64,000 nt of DNA from Bombyx mori (Eukaryota > Arthropoda > Insecta > Lepidoptera > Bombycidae). Numbering within the stretch: the first letter of the stretch is position 1; the number at the start of each line of letters is the position of its first letter. Of this stretch, positions 12,101 to 24,200 are shown piece by piece. The notes under the pieces are model-generated. The model was not told where the DNA came from, ran no database searches, and worked only from the letters and a program-made list of their open reading frames with translations. Location: positions 4,713,501-4,777,500 of the forward strand of contig NC_085112.1 of the NCBI RefSeq assembly GCF_030269925.1. Direction: 5' to 3'. The translations under genes were made by a program, and so were the position numbers.

Positions 12101-14829
12101 AGTCAATTTTAAAATGGCAAGAATGCTATGAAAGAAAATACAAAAAAAAATAATCGTTTTGCTCTCTAATAAATTTCTTACTTATTATTTATAAATAAAT
12201 AAATGTTACATTTTTAATAATGACTCATTATATACTTATGCATAATGAAACAAAACAGAATAAAAATATTTTCTAAATAATGAATTCTTTTAAACAGTTT
12301 GTTTCTCTCACAGTGTTAAATAATAAACAATAGCTCATTATGAACACTTTATTTAAAACTGCAATTTTACTGATTGAGTACCAGCCAACTATATTAACTT
12401 CTCTCTCACTAGTCTAGAGCCTATAAAAATCTCTGTCTGATTAATATTTCTAGGCAATTATCTAATACCTTGATATAGTGAATTTGTTACGTATGAAAGG
12501 ATAGCTTATTCAATTTTATACTCACACAAGCTAACAAACAAGTATTTTCACGAAGTGCACCAACACACCCAGTGAAGCCAATTATGAATGTTATTGTGCC
12601 TATAATAGAATACATTTTCATTAGTGGCATTACTGTGAGAATTGTACATTTTTGTTCACTGTAATAAAACTGTAATAAACTTTAGCAGACTGCAGGTGTA
12701 CTGATACTGAGGGATGTGCTATATACAGCATTAGAATTCTCAAGGTAATATTATAAAAAATTTAGTATAAAATGGATACTGAACAATGAACTTATTGCAT
12801 TAAAGAATGTAAAAACCTCAAGAATGCAACACATGAGTCCCCTGATAAAATAGAGAGGATACTTTTATATCTACAATAAATCTCTGTCTTACAACCAATG
12901 AGACAACAACTTACAACATGCAATATGATTTTAAGAGTTGTATTTACATTATGAGACTTGAATTAAGTAGACAGTAATGTGAGGAGGAGGTGTCTTAAAA
13001 AGATTTGATTGAAACATAAAATGAGGACATGAAGCAGAAAACTGGAATTAATCTGAATTAACATCAAAATGATCTAGTTTGCTTAACATGCAAAGATTTG
13101 CTATTAAATGGGATTATAATAATTACGATTTATATATTGAGACTACGGTAAATAACTAACAAATTATTATATTAATACTCACCAACACATATGAGTATGA
13201 ATGCTGGATCTAAAGCTATGTTTGTAAGGCGGGACAAGTTGTTGAAGGTGTCTTTTTCTGTCCAAGACCACACACCCACAGCGAGGACTATTAAGCCCAC
13301 TAACTGCAAGAAATAGCTCATTATATTGACAGTCACTATGTATAAATAATTCTTATATGGTAAGCAAGTATAAATATTGTCATATTTTTTTTTATGTTTG
13401 AGAGCTTACTGGTGGCCTGGAGGCCTTTCCAGTTTCACAAGGACAGGTGTGCGAGCAAAGGCTCAGCCAGAATGTAACAGCTACCCGAGGGCTTCCGAAC
13501 GAGATCTAACAACTCAAGAGCTGCTTCACAAATGATTCTACTACTGAATCAGAATTGCACTACAGGATCGGAATTGCAAGTCATAATAATTGAGTTTTTT
13601 TTGTTTTGTATTGTGCTGATGATAAACAATTTCAAAAAATCTGTTGCCTGTTTTAATGGCTGGTTACAATTACCATTTTTAACATTATGCTGAAAATTAA
13701 CTAAGTTTAGTTTTATCATTTTATCTATCTGGTAAAATTAATTTCATATTATGTTATAATAATAAAAATCATTTTTCACATTTTAACCGAGAAAGACATT
13801 TAACAAATTGTAATATTTGAGGAGTCATAAGATTTGTTTATGTTATGGAAATGAGTAAGTACAATTGTGATAAAAAAATTAAATGCCTTTAAAACTCATT
13901 ATCAAAATATAGAACAAACGAAAGTATTACTCTATTATTTTCTGGACCGTATTCAAATAAATCATTAAAACTATAACTATTTGCTGCACAGAGTTTGTAG
14001 TAATAGTCAATCATATTTTAAGATCTCAGGAATTGGGTTGGTGATTCACTGCTGAGATTATATTGTATAGTACTGTTATTATGTTATTGACCTCGATGCA
14101 TAACATGTTTACATTAATTAGACATACATTGATTCTTAATCGTATATTTTTTGCAAATTTGCACATTATATTAGAGTTTTTTCATTCTTACTAACTGTAT
14201 CCTATGTGCTCTGAATATCCTTTGAAGAATAGCTGAATAGTTTTTAGTTTACTAAAACTTTATGCACTCAGCATGTAATCAATTCAAACATAAAATGTAA
14301 TCAAATATAATGAATGGCTGCTTCATGACAACCAATGAATTTCAAATTGAATATTCACATTTAGCATATTATGCAAAAAAAACAGTAAGCACATATCATA
14401 GCTGCACTCATATCCTTCGAAATTAGGATAATAATCTAGGTCAACCTGGGCATTACCATGACTGTGGTAATTGCCAGTTATTTAGTTTTAATTATTATAA
14501 GTCAAGTACCTGATTTCCTGGCATGTTTTTTTGTGTCTAATATATTGGTTTCTATTTATTATATTCAACTTATCTCACACATTCTGTGCTTAATTGTTTA
14601 TAAATCCTCAATAAATCATAATTTTAGGGTTCAAATGCAGTGCTAATTTATTAACGATTATTTGTTATATCACAAGCAGAACTAAAACCAAACAGATCTA
14701 ACAGAATGTTGTAAAAGAAAGGGCTAAAATTACACTCACCCAGAACAAAACATTTACACCAAAAATTACATATTTTAAACAACAACTGACTTCACTTGTG
14801 TCACGACGATATTTTCTTACACCTGGCAT
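6149..14829 (-). CDS. TspanC8-group tetraspanin, complete (274 aa, 8 exons)
   Basis: Four-pass membrane protein of the tetraspanin family. The C8 subgroup (vertebrate TSPAN5/14/17, fly Tsp3A/26A/86D) binds ADAM10 and controls its exit from the ER and its shedding targets, including Notch. Coding exons (minus): 14740-14829, 13183-13303, 12526-12599, 12008-12082, 10425-10523, 9128-9307, 7273-7389, 6149-6217; all have GT/AG borders and agreeing phases. Visible: N-terminal SEVSCCLKY, TM1, TM2 leading into GCVGALREN, TM3, then the large loop with FIVHYREDPDQQN, QCCG (156-157), FNCS (C173, sequon N172), EACGVPFSCC (C184, C190, C191), KQCGYD (C204) and DKGC (C226). That makes exactly eight loop cysteines, the mark of the C8 group. 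TM4 runs into ILGICFAQNL and the C-terminus ends MAKWH. Introns carry MITE, SINE and LINE pieces. Family call firm; the exact fly orthologue is not decided. Confidence 0.93.
6770..7200 (-). repeat. Bm1-type SINE, near full length
   Basis: Read on the minus strand it has the tRNA-like head (A box near 'taaaggataagacg', B box in 'ggtgttcgaatcccgc'), the 'gattgacttccacggtgaag' body and the 'gtgggctgtgagctcgtcc' tail before an A/T-rich end. It sits in the last intron of the tetraspanin gene. The middle part is diverged. Confidence 0.85.
7864..7977 (-). CDS. Candidate alternative exon 7b of the tetraspanin gene
   Basis: On the minus strand, an AG acceptor opens 38 codons, phase 0 at both ends, that align with the neighbouring exon at 7273-7389. 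Exon 7b reads ..MERVIHERGCVSAGEDWL.. where exon 7 reads ..AKIIYDKGCLEAAEEWF.., followed in both by a hydrophobic stretch. The exon therefore supplies the eighth loop cysteine and the start of TM4, and could replace exon 7 without changing frame. Against use: the donor (AAG/gttcaa) is weak, and a Pro and a Lys fall in the TM4 segment. It could be a mutually exclusive exon or a decaying duplicate. Confidence 0.55.
8550..8795 (-). repeat. CR1-like LINE 3' piece fused to another repeat
   Basis: The left part (T-run, then 'gacgagcat..ggcccacctgatggtgagtggttacc') matches the LINE end at 59636-59970. Its minus-strand frame reads GLWRALSDRQWLGSAP, like that copy's GLWRVLSGRQRLGSAP. The right part ('ctggctgagcctttgctcg..aaactggaaaggcctccgg') belongs to a second repeat also seen, inverted, at 13388-13480. 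A GT microsatellite follows at about 8806-8826. Confidence 0.65.
9494..9568 (-). repeat. tRNA-derived SINE head
   Basis: The reverse complement starts 'gccgtctggggtagtggtaag' (split A box) and contains 'gtgttcgaatcccgcc' (B box), the layout of a tRNA-derived SINE head. It does not close into a convincing acceptor stem, so I do not call a functional tRNA gene. It lies in a tetraspanin intron. Confidence 0.6.
9612..9905. repeat. LINE 3' UTR (minus) joined to Bm1 tail (plus)
   Basis: Positions 9612-9800 are the reverse complement of the BMC1-type 3' UTR ('cctacctaagctgatagcc..' through 'accaccggatcggaaacgcgac'). Positions 9835-9905 are a Bm1-type tail in plus orientation ('gggctccagtaaccacttaacaccagg' ending in an A-run). 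The two lie side by side within a tetraspanin intron. Confidence 0.65.
10214..10256. repeat. A/T-rich perfect hairpin
   Basis: The arms AAAAAAAGGTATATTA and TAATATACCTTTTTTT are inverse complements around a short loop. It lies in the tetraspanin intron between exons 5 and 6. It may be a small palindromic transposon end or a replication-slippage product; no function can be claimed. Confidence 0.6.
10843..11118 (-). mobile_element. 276-bp MITE with 4-bp TSD (copy 2)
   Basis: Same family and same length as 2982-3257 but inverted. The termini are GAGTCGTCTATTATCAAAG and CTTTGATAATAGTCGACTC. The flanking 4-bp duplication is AAGT (10839-10842 and 11119-11122), different from the ATAT of copy 1, so the insertions are independent. 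It lies in the tetraspanin intron between exons 4 and 5. Confidence 0.88.
11565..11660 (-). repeat. tRNA-like SINE head
   Basis: The reverse complement holds a B-box-like 'gtggttcgaatccgatc' about 40 nt after 'ttggtgacggcaaacg', an A-box-like segment. This is the signature of a tRNA-derived SINE rather than a folded tRNA. Diverged. Confidence 0.4.
13388..13480 (+). repeat. Dispersed repeat fragment
   Basis: The sequence 'tatgtttgagagcttactggtggcctggaggcctttccag' continues to 'gctcagccag'. It is the inverse of the right part of 8550-8795, and its beginning recurs at 21133-21170. Family unknown. It lies in a tetraspanin intron. Confidence 0.5.
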
Positions 14830-15930
14830 TTTGTAAAAACATAAAACATTGCACTTGAACTTAATTAAAAATTAAATTAATCTTTAGTAACATTTCAAAC
14901 AAAGAAATAACTAAAAGTTCGTGCGTGTGTAAGATTGTGTCAAATTGTCAATCGTAGTTCAAAATCAAGATTAAATAGATATAAAAGTTTTCAAGACGAA
15001 TGAAGAACGAACATTACGAACAAGATTGAACGAACTTAACTGTTTACGTATAATCTATGGAACTGAGATAAATCGTTTAAACGATGGACTTTTTGGCGGG
15101 AACGCAAGGAGTGAAGTTGTGTAATTTGTTTTATTTTGTCTATTTAGTGTTTCTTCAGGTTTAAATGTGTAATAACGGTGGTTTATTAACTGTCTAATAT
15201 CTGTGAAAGTGCACAAATGTGGGAAAATGAAACAAAGCCGCTGGACGCAACTTCTCGGGATCCTCCAAAAAGTCCACTGAAAAAATCTTAGTAAATGACC
15301 ACCATTTTACTAAGATTATATTTCATTCCATATCATCTCATTTCATTTAATTTCATCCCAGTTGATTAACGTCTCAAATTAATCATTTCCATTTCATTTC
15401 ACTCCATATTATCATTTTTCATAAAAATAAGAATGTAAATTAAAATAAGACATGGCTTAAAGGTCTTAGCTACCAAGTCATAAAATCACTTAAAAAAAAT
15501 CGTTTAAACGATACATAGGCTTTTTTTGTGAAAGTGTCAAGATTATGAAATCAGTAAAATTCAAAATCAACCTTAAAATCATCAACTTATCACTATTTAA
15601 TACAGTTATTGGATAATGGTAGCTAACTAAATTAAGTTACAGGAATTTACGTAGCTTTTGTTTTGATTAGAATTCGTTTTAAAACGAAGTGCCCCTTATT
15701 ATAACTTAAACAGTATATTAAAAATAGATGTACAGAATAAAAGATAAGAGCGTGAATATAAAACGAAACTTATAAACAAAAGATTTTCATTTTCATTTTT
15801 AAGCTATTGCATAGATTTAATCGCGGGCCTTGAGCGCGGCGACCGAATCATGAAATTCCGTAACGAAAAAAACCTTACACCCCTCACTCCGCCTACCATG
15901 TAGCTCGCGTTTCAACACATTCACACACAT
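14830..15930. other. Spacer upstream of tetraspanin, no gene seen
   Basis: This stretch is immediately 5' of the tetraspanin start codon (minus strand) and should contain its promoter and 5' UTR, but no TATA or initiator can be picked with confidence. No coding exon or recognisable repeat was found up to the fold-back SINE at 15935. Confidence 0.4.
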
Positions 15931-15934
15931 TTTG

Positions 15935-16466
15935 AAGTCGTCGTGGCCTATAAGATAAGACGTCCGGTGCATTCGTATATAGCGATGCAACGGTGTTCTA
16001 ATCCCGCAGGCGGGTACCAATTTTTCTAATGAAATACGTACTTAGGTAACAATTGTTCACGATTGACTTCCACGGTGAAGGAATAACATCGTGTAATAAA
16101 AATCAAACCCATAGACATCTTCAACGTAAATGCGCCACGCAACTCTAGATATAAGTTCTAAGGTCTCGGTATAGTTACAACGCCTGCCCCACCCTTCAAA
16201 CCGAAACGCATTACTGCTTCACGGCTGAAATAGGCAGGGAAGTGGTACCTACCCGTGCGGACTCACAAGAGGTCCTACCACCAGTAATTACGCAAATTAT
16301 AATTTTGCGGGTTTGATTTTTATTACACGATGTTATTCCTTCACCGTGGAAGTCAATCGTGAACATTTGTTAAGTGCGTACTTCATTAGAAAAATTGGTA
16401 CCCGCCTGCGGGATTCGAACACACGAATGCACCGGACGTCTTAACCTTTAGGCCACGACGACTTCA
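15935..16466. repeat. Fold-back Bm1-type SINE (head-to-head)
   Basis: Positions 15935-16110 are the 5' part of a Bm1-type SINE in plus orientation, with the A-box region and a diverged B box. At 16111 the sequence switches to a 3'-truncated Bm1 in minus orientation running to 16466, whose head ends 'ggccacgacgacttc'. The two heads form inverted arms of about 160-175 bp separated by about 200 bp. Confidence 0.8.
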
Positions 16467-16744
16467 AAAATTAATTTAAAATTTTAGAAGTTTAGAAGTT
16501 AGTTTAATTTAAAATTGTAGAAAATTTATTTTAATACAATTTTTCTAATCGATTTCGTCGGAATAAATCGAACCCCATGCATCCCTCATCATATTTAATT
16601 ACGTATTATGTTCCAGAGCAGACGCATTTTCTCTCAGAGTTGATTACTTGCACTTGCAAGCAAATTAGCGTAAACAAACCTGGAAAGAGTATTTAAATAT
16701 ATGTACTTGACGTTACTAGTAGGCAGTCTGATACGAAAACCCTC

Positions 16745-17108
16745 TCATTGTCGTCGCCGGAAATTACATACACGATCCTGCGGACCAAATGGTAAACAGT
16801 CGACGTCACCCTACACGTCATTTCGAATCCTCCCGATCCCCTAATGGTGCTTTCCGGTCACCGTTCTCGTCGAACTCGACGCTCGCGACGAAGGGTTCGG
16901 CAAGTAAAGTAACTCACTAGACATATCCCACTGAGTTTCTTGCCGGATATTCTCCGTGGGTCGCATTTTCGATCCGGTGGTAGATTCTGCGAGGCACTGC
17001 TCTTGCTAGGGCCAGTGCTAGCAACGCCTCCTGGTTTGAGCCCCGAAAGCTCACCACGTTAGGGTTACGCTGACATAGCCTCTCAAGCTTATCAGCTTAG
17101 GTAGAAAA
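16745..17108 (+). mobile_element. BMC1/jockey-type LINE 3' end
   Basis: It matches 57700-58338: a diverged ORF end ('attacatacacgatcctgcgg..gtcgacgtcacc'), then the 3' UTR block with 'cgatccggtggtagattctgcg' and 'cttatcagcttaggtag' before a short A-run. It is 5'-truncated and non-coding. Confidence 0.75.
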
Positions 17109-17509
17109 AAGGGCAGTTCCTTCCTAGCTGAACTTCAGACTTTATCCTTAACATACTTTTTGTATGAAGTTTACATGGCAAATTATTGCGGTATACCTAC
17201 TGCTTTCACATTCACCTTGTGGACAATATATTTCTAACTAGAAATGAAACGAGAATAAAAAAAATGGCTGTCTCACTAGATATATTGACAGTCCCAATGC
17301 TATTTTTGGAACTTGCTTGACATATTGTAAGTTTCCTCATCGAGGACCAAGCAAAATGTTATTAGCGCGATTCATGTTTTTGTCAGATTTCTTCTAATAG
17401 GTATATTTAGCGTTCCAGCAGCCACATTCCTTGTTTAGGTGCGCTTTCTCTTTACGAGTTTTAAATAAAAGGAGTATTTCTTCAGTATATCGTTAAGTGG
17501 TTACCGGTC

Positions 17510-17755
17510 TAGCTTGTGGTAAAACCTCTTGTGAGTCCGCGCGGGTAGGTACCACCACACCGCCTATTTCTGCCGTGAAGCAGTAATGCGTTTCGGTTTG
17601 AAGGGTGGGGCAGCCGTTGTAACTATACTGAGAGCTTAGAACTCATATCTCAAGGTCGGTGGCGGCATTTACGTTGTAGATGTCTATTGGTTCCAGTAGC
17701 CACTTAACTTCCAGGTGGGCTTTGAGCTCGTCCACCAATCTAAGCAATAAAAAAA
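17510..17755 (+). repeat. Bm1-type SINE, 5'-truncated
   Basis: Plus orientation, from 'ggtaaaacctcttgtgagtcc' through 'tttgaagggtggggcagcc' to 'ccaatctaagcaataaaaaa'. The tRNA-like head is missing. Between this copy and the protease stop codon at 18277 I see no gene. Confidence 0.85.
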
Positions 17756-18276
17756 ACAATAGACATTAAAAACTAAATACCACCACCCACCTTAAGACGT
17801 CAGTTTCAAGTTTTATTTGCATTATTTCACAACACTCACACCCTTCAAACTGGAATGAATGGCTGCTCAGCCATATCAAATAAATTTGCGGTATGACTTT
17901 TCATTAACACGTTGCTATCCCATCATTTAAAAAGTCGAACATGAAAAGTTCTTAGATAGGTACTTCTTAAAAAAAGTAAGTAGCTGTCAATGAGATACGG
18001 ACTATGTCATAGTCTCCCTGTCAATATGAATAGAAATATTTGAATTTTTCAGTATCTTTGGCGGTTCTACACACCGATGGGAAAGCAATGGCGCGGCCCT
18101 ACATTAATGAGAAATCTGAGAAATCGAACTGCCACGAACAATTATTGCCACGTTTAGTGGCCCAGGCGTGTCTTCGAAGAAGTTGATATTTCACGTGGTG
18201 GTCGCACAACCGCGACTGTGGGAGTGTAGATAATAAATTAAAAGCTTATCATTTTCATGTAATTTAATCTTTTTAA

Positions 18277-21200
18277 TTAATCACATGTCCATGCTCCATC
18301 AGAGTGTTCTTTAATCCAATCCACATAATCGCTTACTTTTGTGTACACACCTGTAAGGAGACAATTTTAATTTTTTTTTTTTTGTTGCTTAGATGGGTGG
18401 ACGAGCTCACAGCCCACCTGGTGTTAAGCGGTTACTGGAGCCCATAGACATCTACGACGTAAATGCGCCACACACCTTGAGATATAAGTTCTAAAGTCTC
18501 AAGTATAGTTACAACGACTGCCCCTCCCCTCCAAACCGAAACGCATTACTACTTCACGGCAGAAATAGGCAGGGTGGTGGTATCTACCCCCGCGGACTTA
18601 AAAGAGGTCCTACCACCAGTAATAAATAACCACCAATTACATACCCAATAATTTACCATCGTCGACTCATTTGTTTTAAAGTCGTTATGGCTATTAGAAT
18701 AAGACGTCCGATGTCCTACTCACACCGAGTGATGAGAAAACGGCGGTAAGCAATTCCCGCAGGTGGGTACCAATTTTTTAACTTCCACGATGAAAGAATA
18801 ACATCGTGTAATAAAAACCAAACCCGCAAAAAAAATATTTTGGTATGATTACTGGTATACTATACTAGTATATTACAATTTGCGTGATTATAGTTGTATT
18901 CGCACGGGAACTACCACCTGCTTTTATCTGTCGGGACACAGCTGTCCGGTTTTAAGCTAGAGACATGCTCAAGGTAGGTGGCATTTACATTGTGATTTCT
19001 ATGAACTCCGACAACCGCTTAATACGTGGACCATAAGCTTATTTATACTTATGCGGGGAAAAAAAAACTTCCAAAAAAACTTGCGTTATTAATATACGTA
19101 TCATATATTGTTCATTATTATATACCTGGATATCTTGGATCAGCGCATCCTATGCCCCAAGAAACTATTCCTGTAAATAAATGCTTATAGTTATGGTAAG
19201 CTTTACACATAAAACAACCCCTGAAAGAATTTTCTCCTGGGTTATGGATACTAGAAGTCTACCCCCATACGCAGAATACCAAATTATAACTACAATAAAG
19301 ATTTTGACGAGATTAATAAATCGAAATAAATGATCACAAGAAACCAATCAAACCAAACTTTCATTAATATTAAATTTAATCGATCAAGAATTATTAAAAT
19401 GCCTAATTAACATAAAAGGTACTATTATGCCCATTAAACGAGAATAACAGTACTTTTTTAAGATTAAAATCAATCTCTTTAGCTGATAATTTTATTATTA
19501 CGACTTAAGCCAATGTGCTCAGTTTTAGGATGTCGTGTATGATTGGGTACAGAAACATACGCTCTGCCGCAGTCTCCGCGCTATTTCCTATGCAAATGAA
19601 ACTACAGGGGCTGCCTGGAGGAATAATTTTCTCCAGTTTCTCCATCTTACGACTGCTGGAGTGGCATCTCGTTTGAAGCGGCATGTATGTTTGCAGGGTC
19701 ACCAATACACATTGCGACTGCCAAATCGAAATATCACGAATCCTATAGAATTTTTGTAACGCCCTGTTGGTATGAGGTAGGTAATAAGTATAACCAATAA
19801 TGAACCTTACCCGCTTGCACGTATCGTTCTGTGGGCTCTAACACTACTAGCGGACCGCCACTGTCTCCCTTGATAAAACAAAAAATATTTAAAATACATA
19901 CACAAATCGGAAAATAAAATTCGATTTATATATTTACAGTTATCTAGGAGATATTTTGAATGTTAAATAAGAATTACCGAAACTACAAACATTTTGTTTG
20001 TTTCTTAGATGGCTGGCCGACCTCACGGCTCACTTGGTAAGTGGTAGTAATTTGAATTGTATCTACAATCTTCATGTAAGAAAATTCCAAAGCGTGTTAT
20101 TACAGTAGTTTGTTCGATCAACTTTTTCACTAGTGGTAGGACCTCTTGTAAGTCCGCGAGGGTTGGTACCACCACCCTGCCTATTTCTGCCGTGAAGCAG
20201 TAATGCGTTTTGGTATGAAAGGCGGGGCAGCCGTTGTAACCATACTGAGACCTTGGAACTTATATCTCAAGGTGGGTGGCGCATTTACGTTGTAGATGTC
20301 TATGGGCCCCGGTAACCACTTAACACCAGATGGGCTGTGAGCTCGTCCAACCATCTAAACAAAAAAAAAAAAATAATATATGTACTCGTATTGGAGCAAG
20401 CGAATGCATAGTTTACAAAGAAATCAGTAAATATTATAAGTTAATTTATTTACTGTACATACTTTTTTATATTTATTATTATTGTATTTGAGGAAAATAG
20501 GTGCAAGTAAAATAGGTAATTCGTTACGTGAATACTATAGGAAAATAGAATCGACTTTTCTATGTAGCTCACTTTCGGTAGCTTTTATTTATGTATGTAT
20601 TTTTTATATAATTCAACTATTGGACACAATCTTTAGAACTGAGACTTTCACGTCTCAAGATGGTGACATTTAGGTGGTGTTGTCCATGGGCTTGCCGTCT
20701 ACACAAATAAAGGCAAGAGTAAAAATAATTAAAAAATAAAGACCTGGCAACCGTCTATTCCTTTACTGAAAGCGCACATCATCGTTGGTTTGAGATGTTG
20801 TTTCAATTCCGATTTCATGCATTGTTCTTGTGAAAGTATCCGTAGTGAGGCCTTTAAAAGGGTTCTCGAGGATGACTTGTCCACACCCACCCGACCCCAG
20901 CCCACTATTGTACCCATTCTATTCGCAAAATCTGCACCTGAGATATACAGAAAAAAACCATTCAATCATTCGTTATTATAGACATAATTAAAAATATTTT
21001 TACAGTTCCGTCTCGAATTTTTTATAGTTATTAAATTATTTATGACGGTGATTCGAATACTTTAGAGTTTCCAGAAATATACCAAAAATATTCATAAGTC
21101 GATGAATAGCACTTTTCGTTATCAGTGACCTTTTTATGTTTGAGAGATTACTGCTGGCCCGGAGGCCTTGCGAGAGCAAGATTCGGGGAGAAGTCAGCGG

Positions 21201-24200
21201 CTGCAACGATAACGGCGATTATCATGACGTACAGCCTTATTGAAGTACCGTTCCGACACTGACATCATGTGTTTCCGGATGGATTCGAGGCTCAGGTCGT
21301 CGTATAGGTCAACGTTCCTCGCGAACTATGGAACTACGACGACTAGCCTGCAAAAGCGAGATTGTAGGGATTTTACTCCGCTTACAAATCATGGGGGAGA
21401 GTCTGCCGAGAATAAACGCAGCACGGACGCGGACTGATTTTTTAGGGGGGCGGAATTTCAAGAATGCATCTAGGAGGACACCCAGGCACTTGACCTTCCT
21501 GACCCAGGGTATATGTTTACGATTACGTATCAACCCTATCAGATATACATACGTATACAAACAACTTTCGAAATTCAATGTTCTAGAGCCGCTCTGTGCA
21601 ACAATTCACGTAACTGTACGAGTTATATTCAGAAGAGAATTCTTAACAAATTATGTAGAATCAGAATTCATTGTTTTTGTCGTGAACATTGAAACTCCAC
21701 ACCTGCAGTAATCTAATCGATTATAAATAATCACTTGTATGAAAACAAACTAACCTATGCGTATAGGTACTACTGCATACCGATGGCTAACAAGTATGCT
21801 AATTGAAAAATGATTAAGTTCTAATTCTAAAGACTAATAAAATATCGACACCAGTTGGTCCGATAATAGTCTTAGGCCTTCTTTAACTAACGGTATCCCG
21901 ATCATAAATTCATTATAAGACATATCGTCACCATAAAATTGAAACCTACTAGAAGTACGTAATATTGCACGTGTTGAAAGCCCACACGGCTTGGTACTAC
22001 TATCCTGCCTATTCTTCATCTTCTTTGTCTCCATCTTAACTCACTAGGTGGGATAGCCACAGCAAATTTTTCTATTCCATTCTCATCTAGCTCAATCATC
22101 ACACACTCCTCTTTCTCTCATATCGTCATTCACACACTCCATCCATTTATTCTTCGGTCGACCTCTTCCCCCTCTAGCTTGCACTACTATTTCCATATAT
22201 CTCCTAGTCACGTGCATCTCCTCTCTACGAATCACATGTCCATACCACGCTAATCATCCGCTATTTAATTTTTAATCACCGGGCTACTTCCACACTTCCT
22301 CTGATATACTCATTCCTTATCTTGTCCATTCTTGTCACTGCACGCATAAATTTCAACATTCGCATTTCTGCCGCTTGCACTCCTCTTTCATGCTTTACTT
22401 TCGTCGCTTAACATTCAGATCCATACAGCGCACAGGGCTAATGATCGTTTTATAAACTTTCCCCTTGAGCTTAAGGGCTTTCATGCATGCTGTTCCAGAG
22501 ACCTGTCGCCATTTCACCCAACCAGCGTTTATTCGGCTCGATACGTCACGGTCTATGTTGCCGTCTATCTGGAGTATACAGCCGGGGTACTTGAGGTCGG
22601 AGCAGACTGGCAAGGATACACTATCTAAGGCGATTGGCGTGAAGTCTGAAGAACCACAGAACAGGTGCTCGGTTTTTGTTCGACTGACCCTTATCCTGCC
22701 TATTTCACTAAAGAATTATACGCTCCGGTTTGGAAAGCAAGATAGCCATAAATTTAATCTTTTCATGGTCAGCGACATTTTCAAGTATCAAGTGTCATCT
22801 TCTGCCTGTCTTATCAAATAAAAATTACCTGGGCTCGGCAAGCATATCGGTATAATGTTATCTCCGAAAAAAACTGGTTTATTCAATGTTACTATGGCGA
22901 TATCGTGCTCATCTCGTAGAGCTGTCGAAGTAAAGTGTTCGTGAATCTTCACGTTCGATATCGTGCGAATTTCTACTCCGGTCATATTGTCCAAATGATC
23001 CAGTCCTAACAAAACCCTCATAATTTTGGGTTCATCCCTGCATAAAAGAAAAATTATAGTTAGTTATCTAACTGCTGTTAAGACAGTCGGCTTTGCATCA
23101 TGCTCAGCCTAGAACAAAATTTACAACAGGAGCCACGATTCCTTTATTTTAAACAAAAACATAGTCAGTTTTGAAGTGTAAAATGTTTAAATATAATACG
23201 TATTGTATTTTAAAATGAAGGAAAGCGATACCTCTTTTAATACGCATGTCTTAAATTAGATACTAATAATTAAATCAGTAGGCAGCGACTTAGCTATACC
23301 CCTAGAATCGCCCTCAAAGCAAAGAATTATCTACCGCAATTTATCCATGACCAGAAATACCGCAGGCATTAGTGCTATCTATGTGCGACGGTGATTACTC
23401 ATCATCAGTTAATCATCTTCTGCTTAGGAAGGGAAAGGTTCGCAGACTTTTAAATCGTAGAGATCCTTATTTCAATAATTATTGCCCTATAATTATTTTA
23501 ATACAGGATTAGACTTGGCTCGTTGGTCAGTATGCGTAACGCTCACACTAATCTTAACCACTACGAAATTTCTAGTATTATAGTATTTCTAGTATTATGT
23601 TTCTATTATTTCTAGTATTTTATTCTAGTATTTATACCTATTAACAATAAACCTTTCAGCTAATGTCTTCTTATCACAAATTTAACGTATTATATACTAT
23701 TTTCCGGTTCTGAATAACGTTTTCACGGTACGACAAATTAAATCTAAAGCTATGGTCATTTTATTATTCACGGTTAATATTTTAATTTTCGTAGCTAGTT
23801 TTTCTACAAATTACATGATTGGCAAATTCATGTGAGTTCTTTAATTAAAGATTTCAAATAGAATCATTATTGTGACATCAGAATCTAAATTATATGAAAA
23901 TTCATTAGCAATTTTTGAACCATTTGAAGCAATGGCCCGCGCTGAGTACATGCTCATTTGTGATGAGAGCGCCACCGCAGTGCAGCAACTTTTGCTTCAG
24001 GATCGCCACTGTCCACGGAAAGGAGTGTGGAACCGCTCTTCGGCCGCCGACAATCCTCATTTCTACTATGGAACCCGAAGCCTTACCACATTCTAAAAAA
24101 AATAATATTATTAAAAAACTTAGGATTTTGGTTTCTTGATAATTATTGCCATCTGCATGCTTTTGAATTGCGAAATGTATTCAACAATAAATACCTACTG

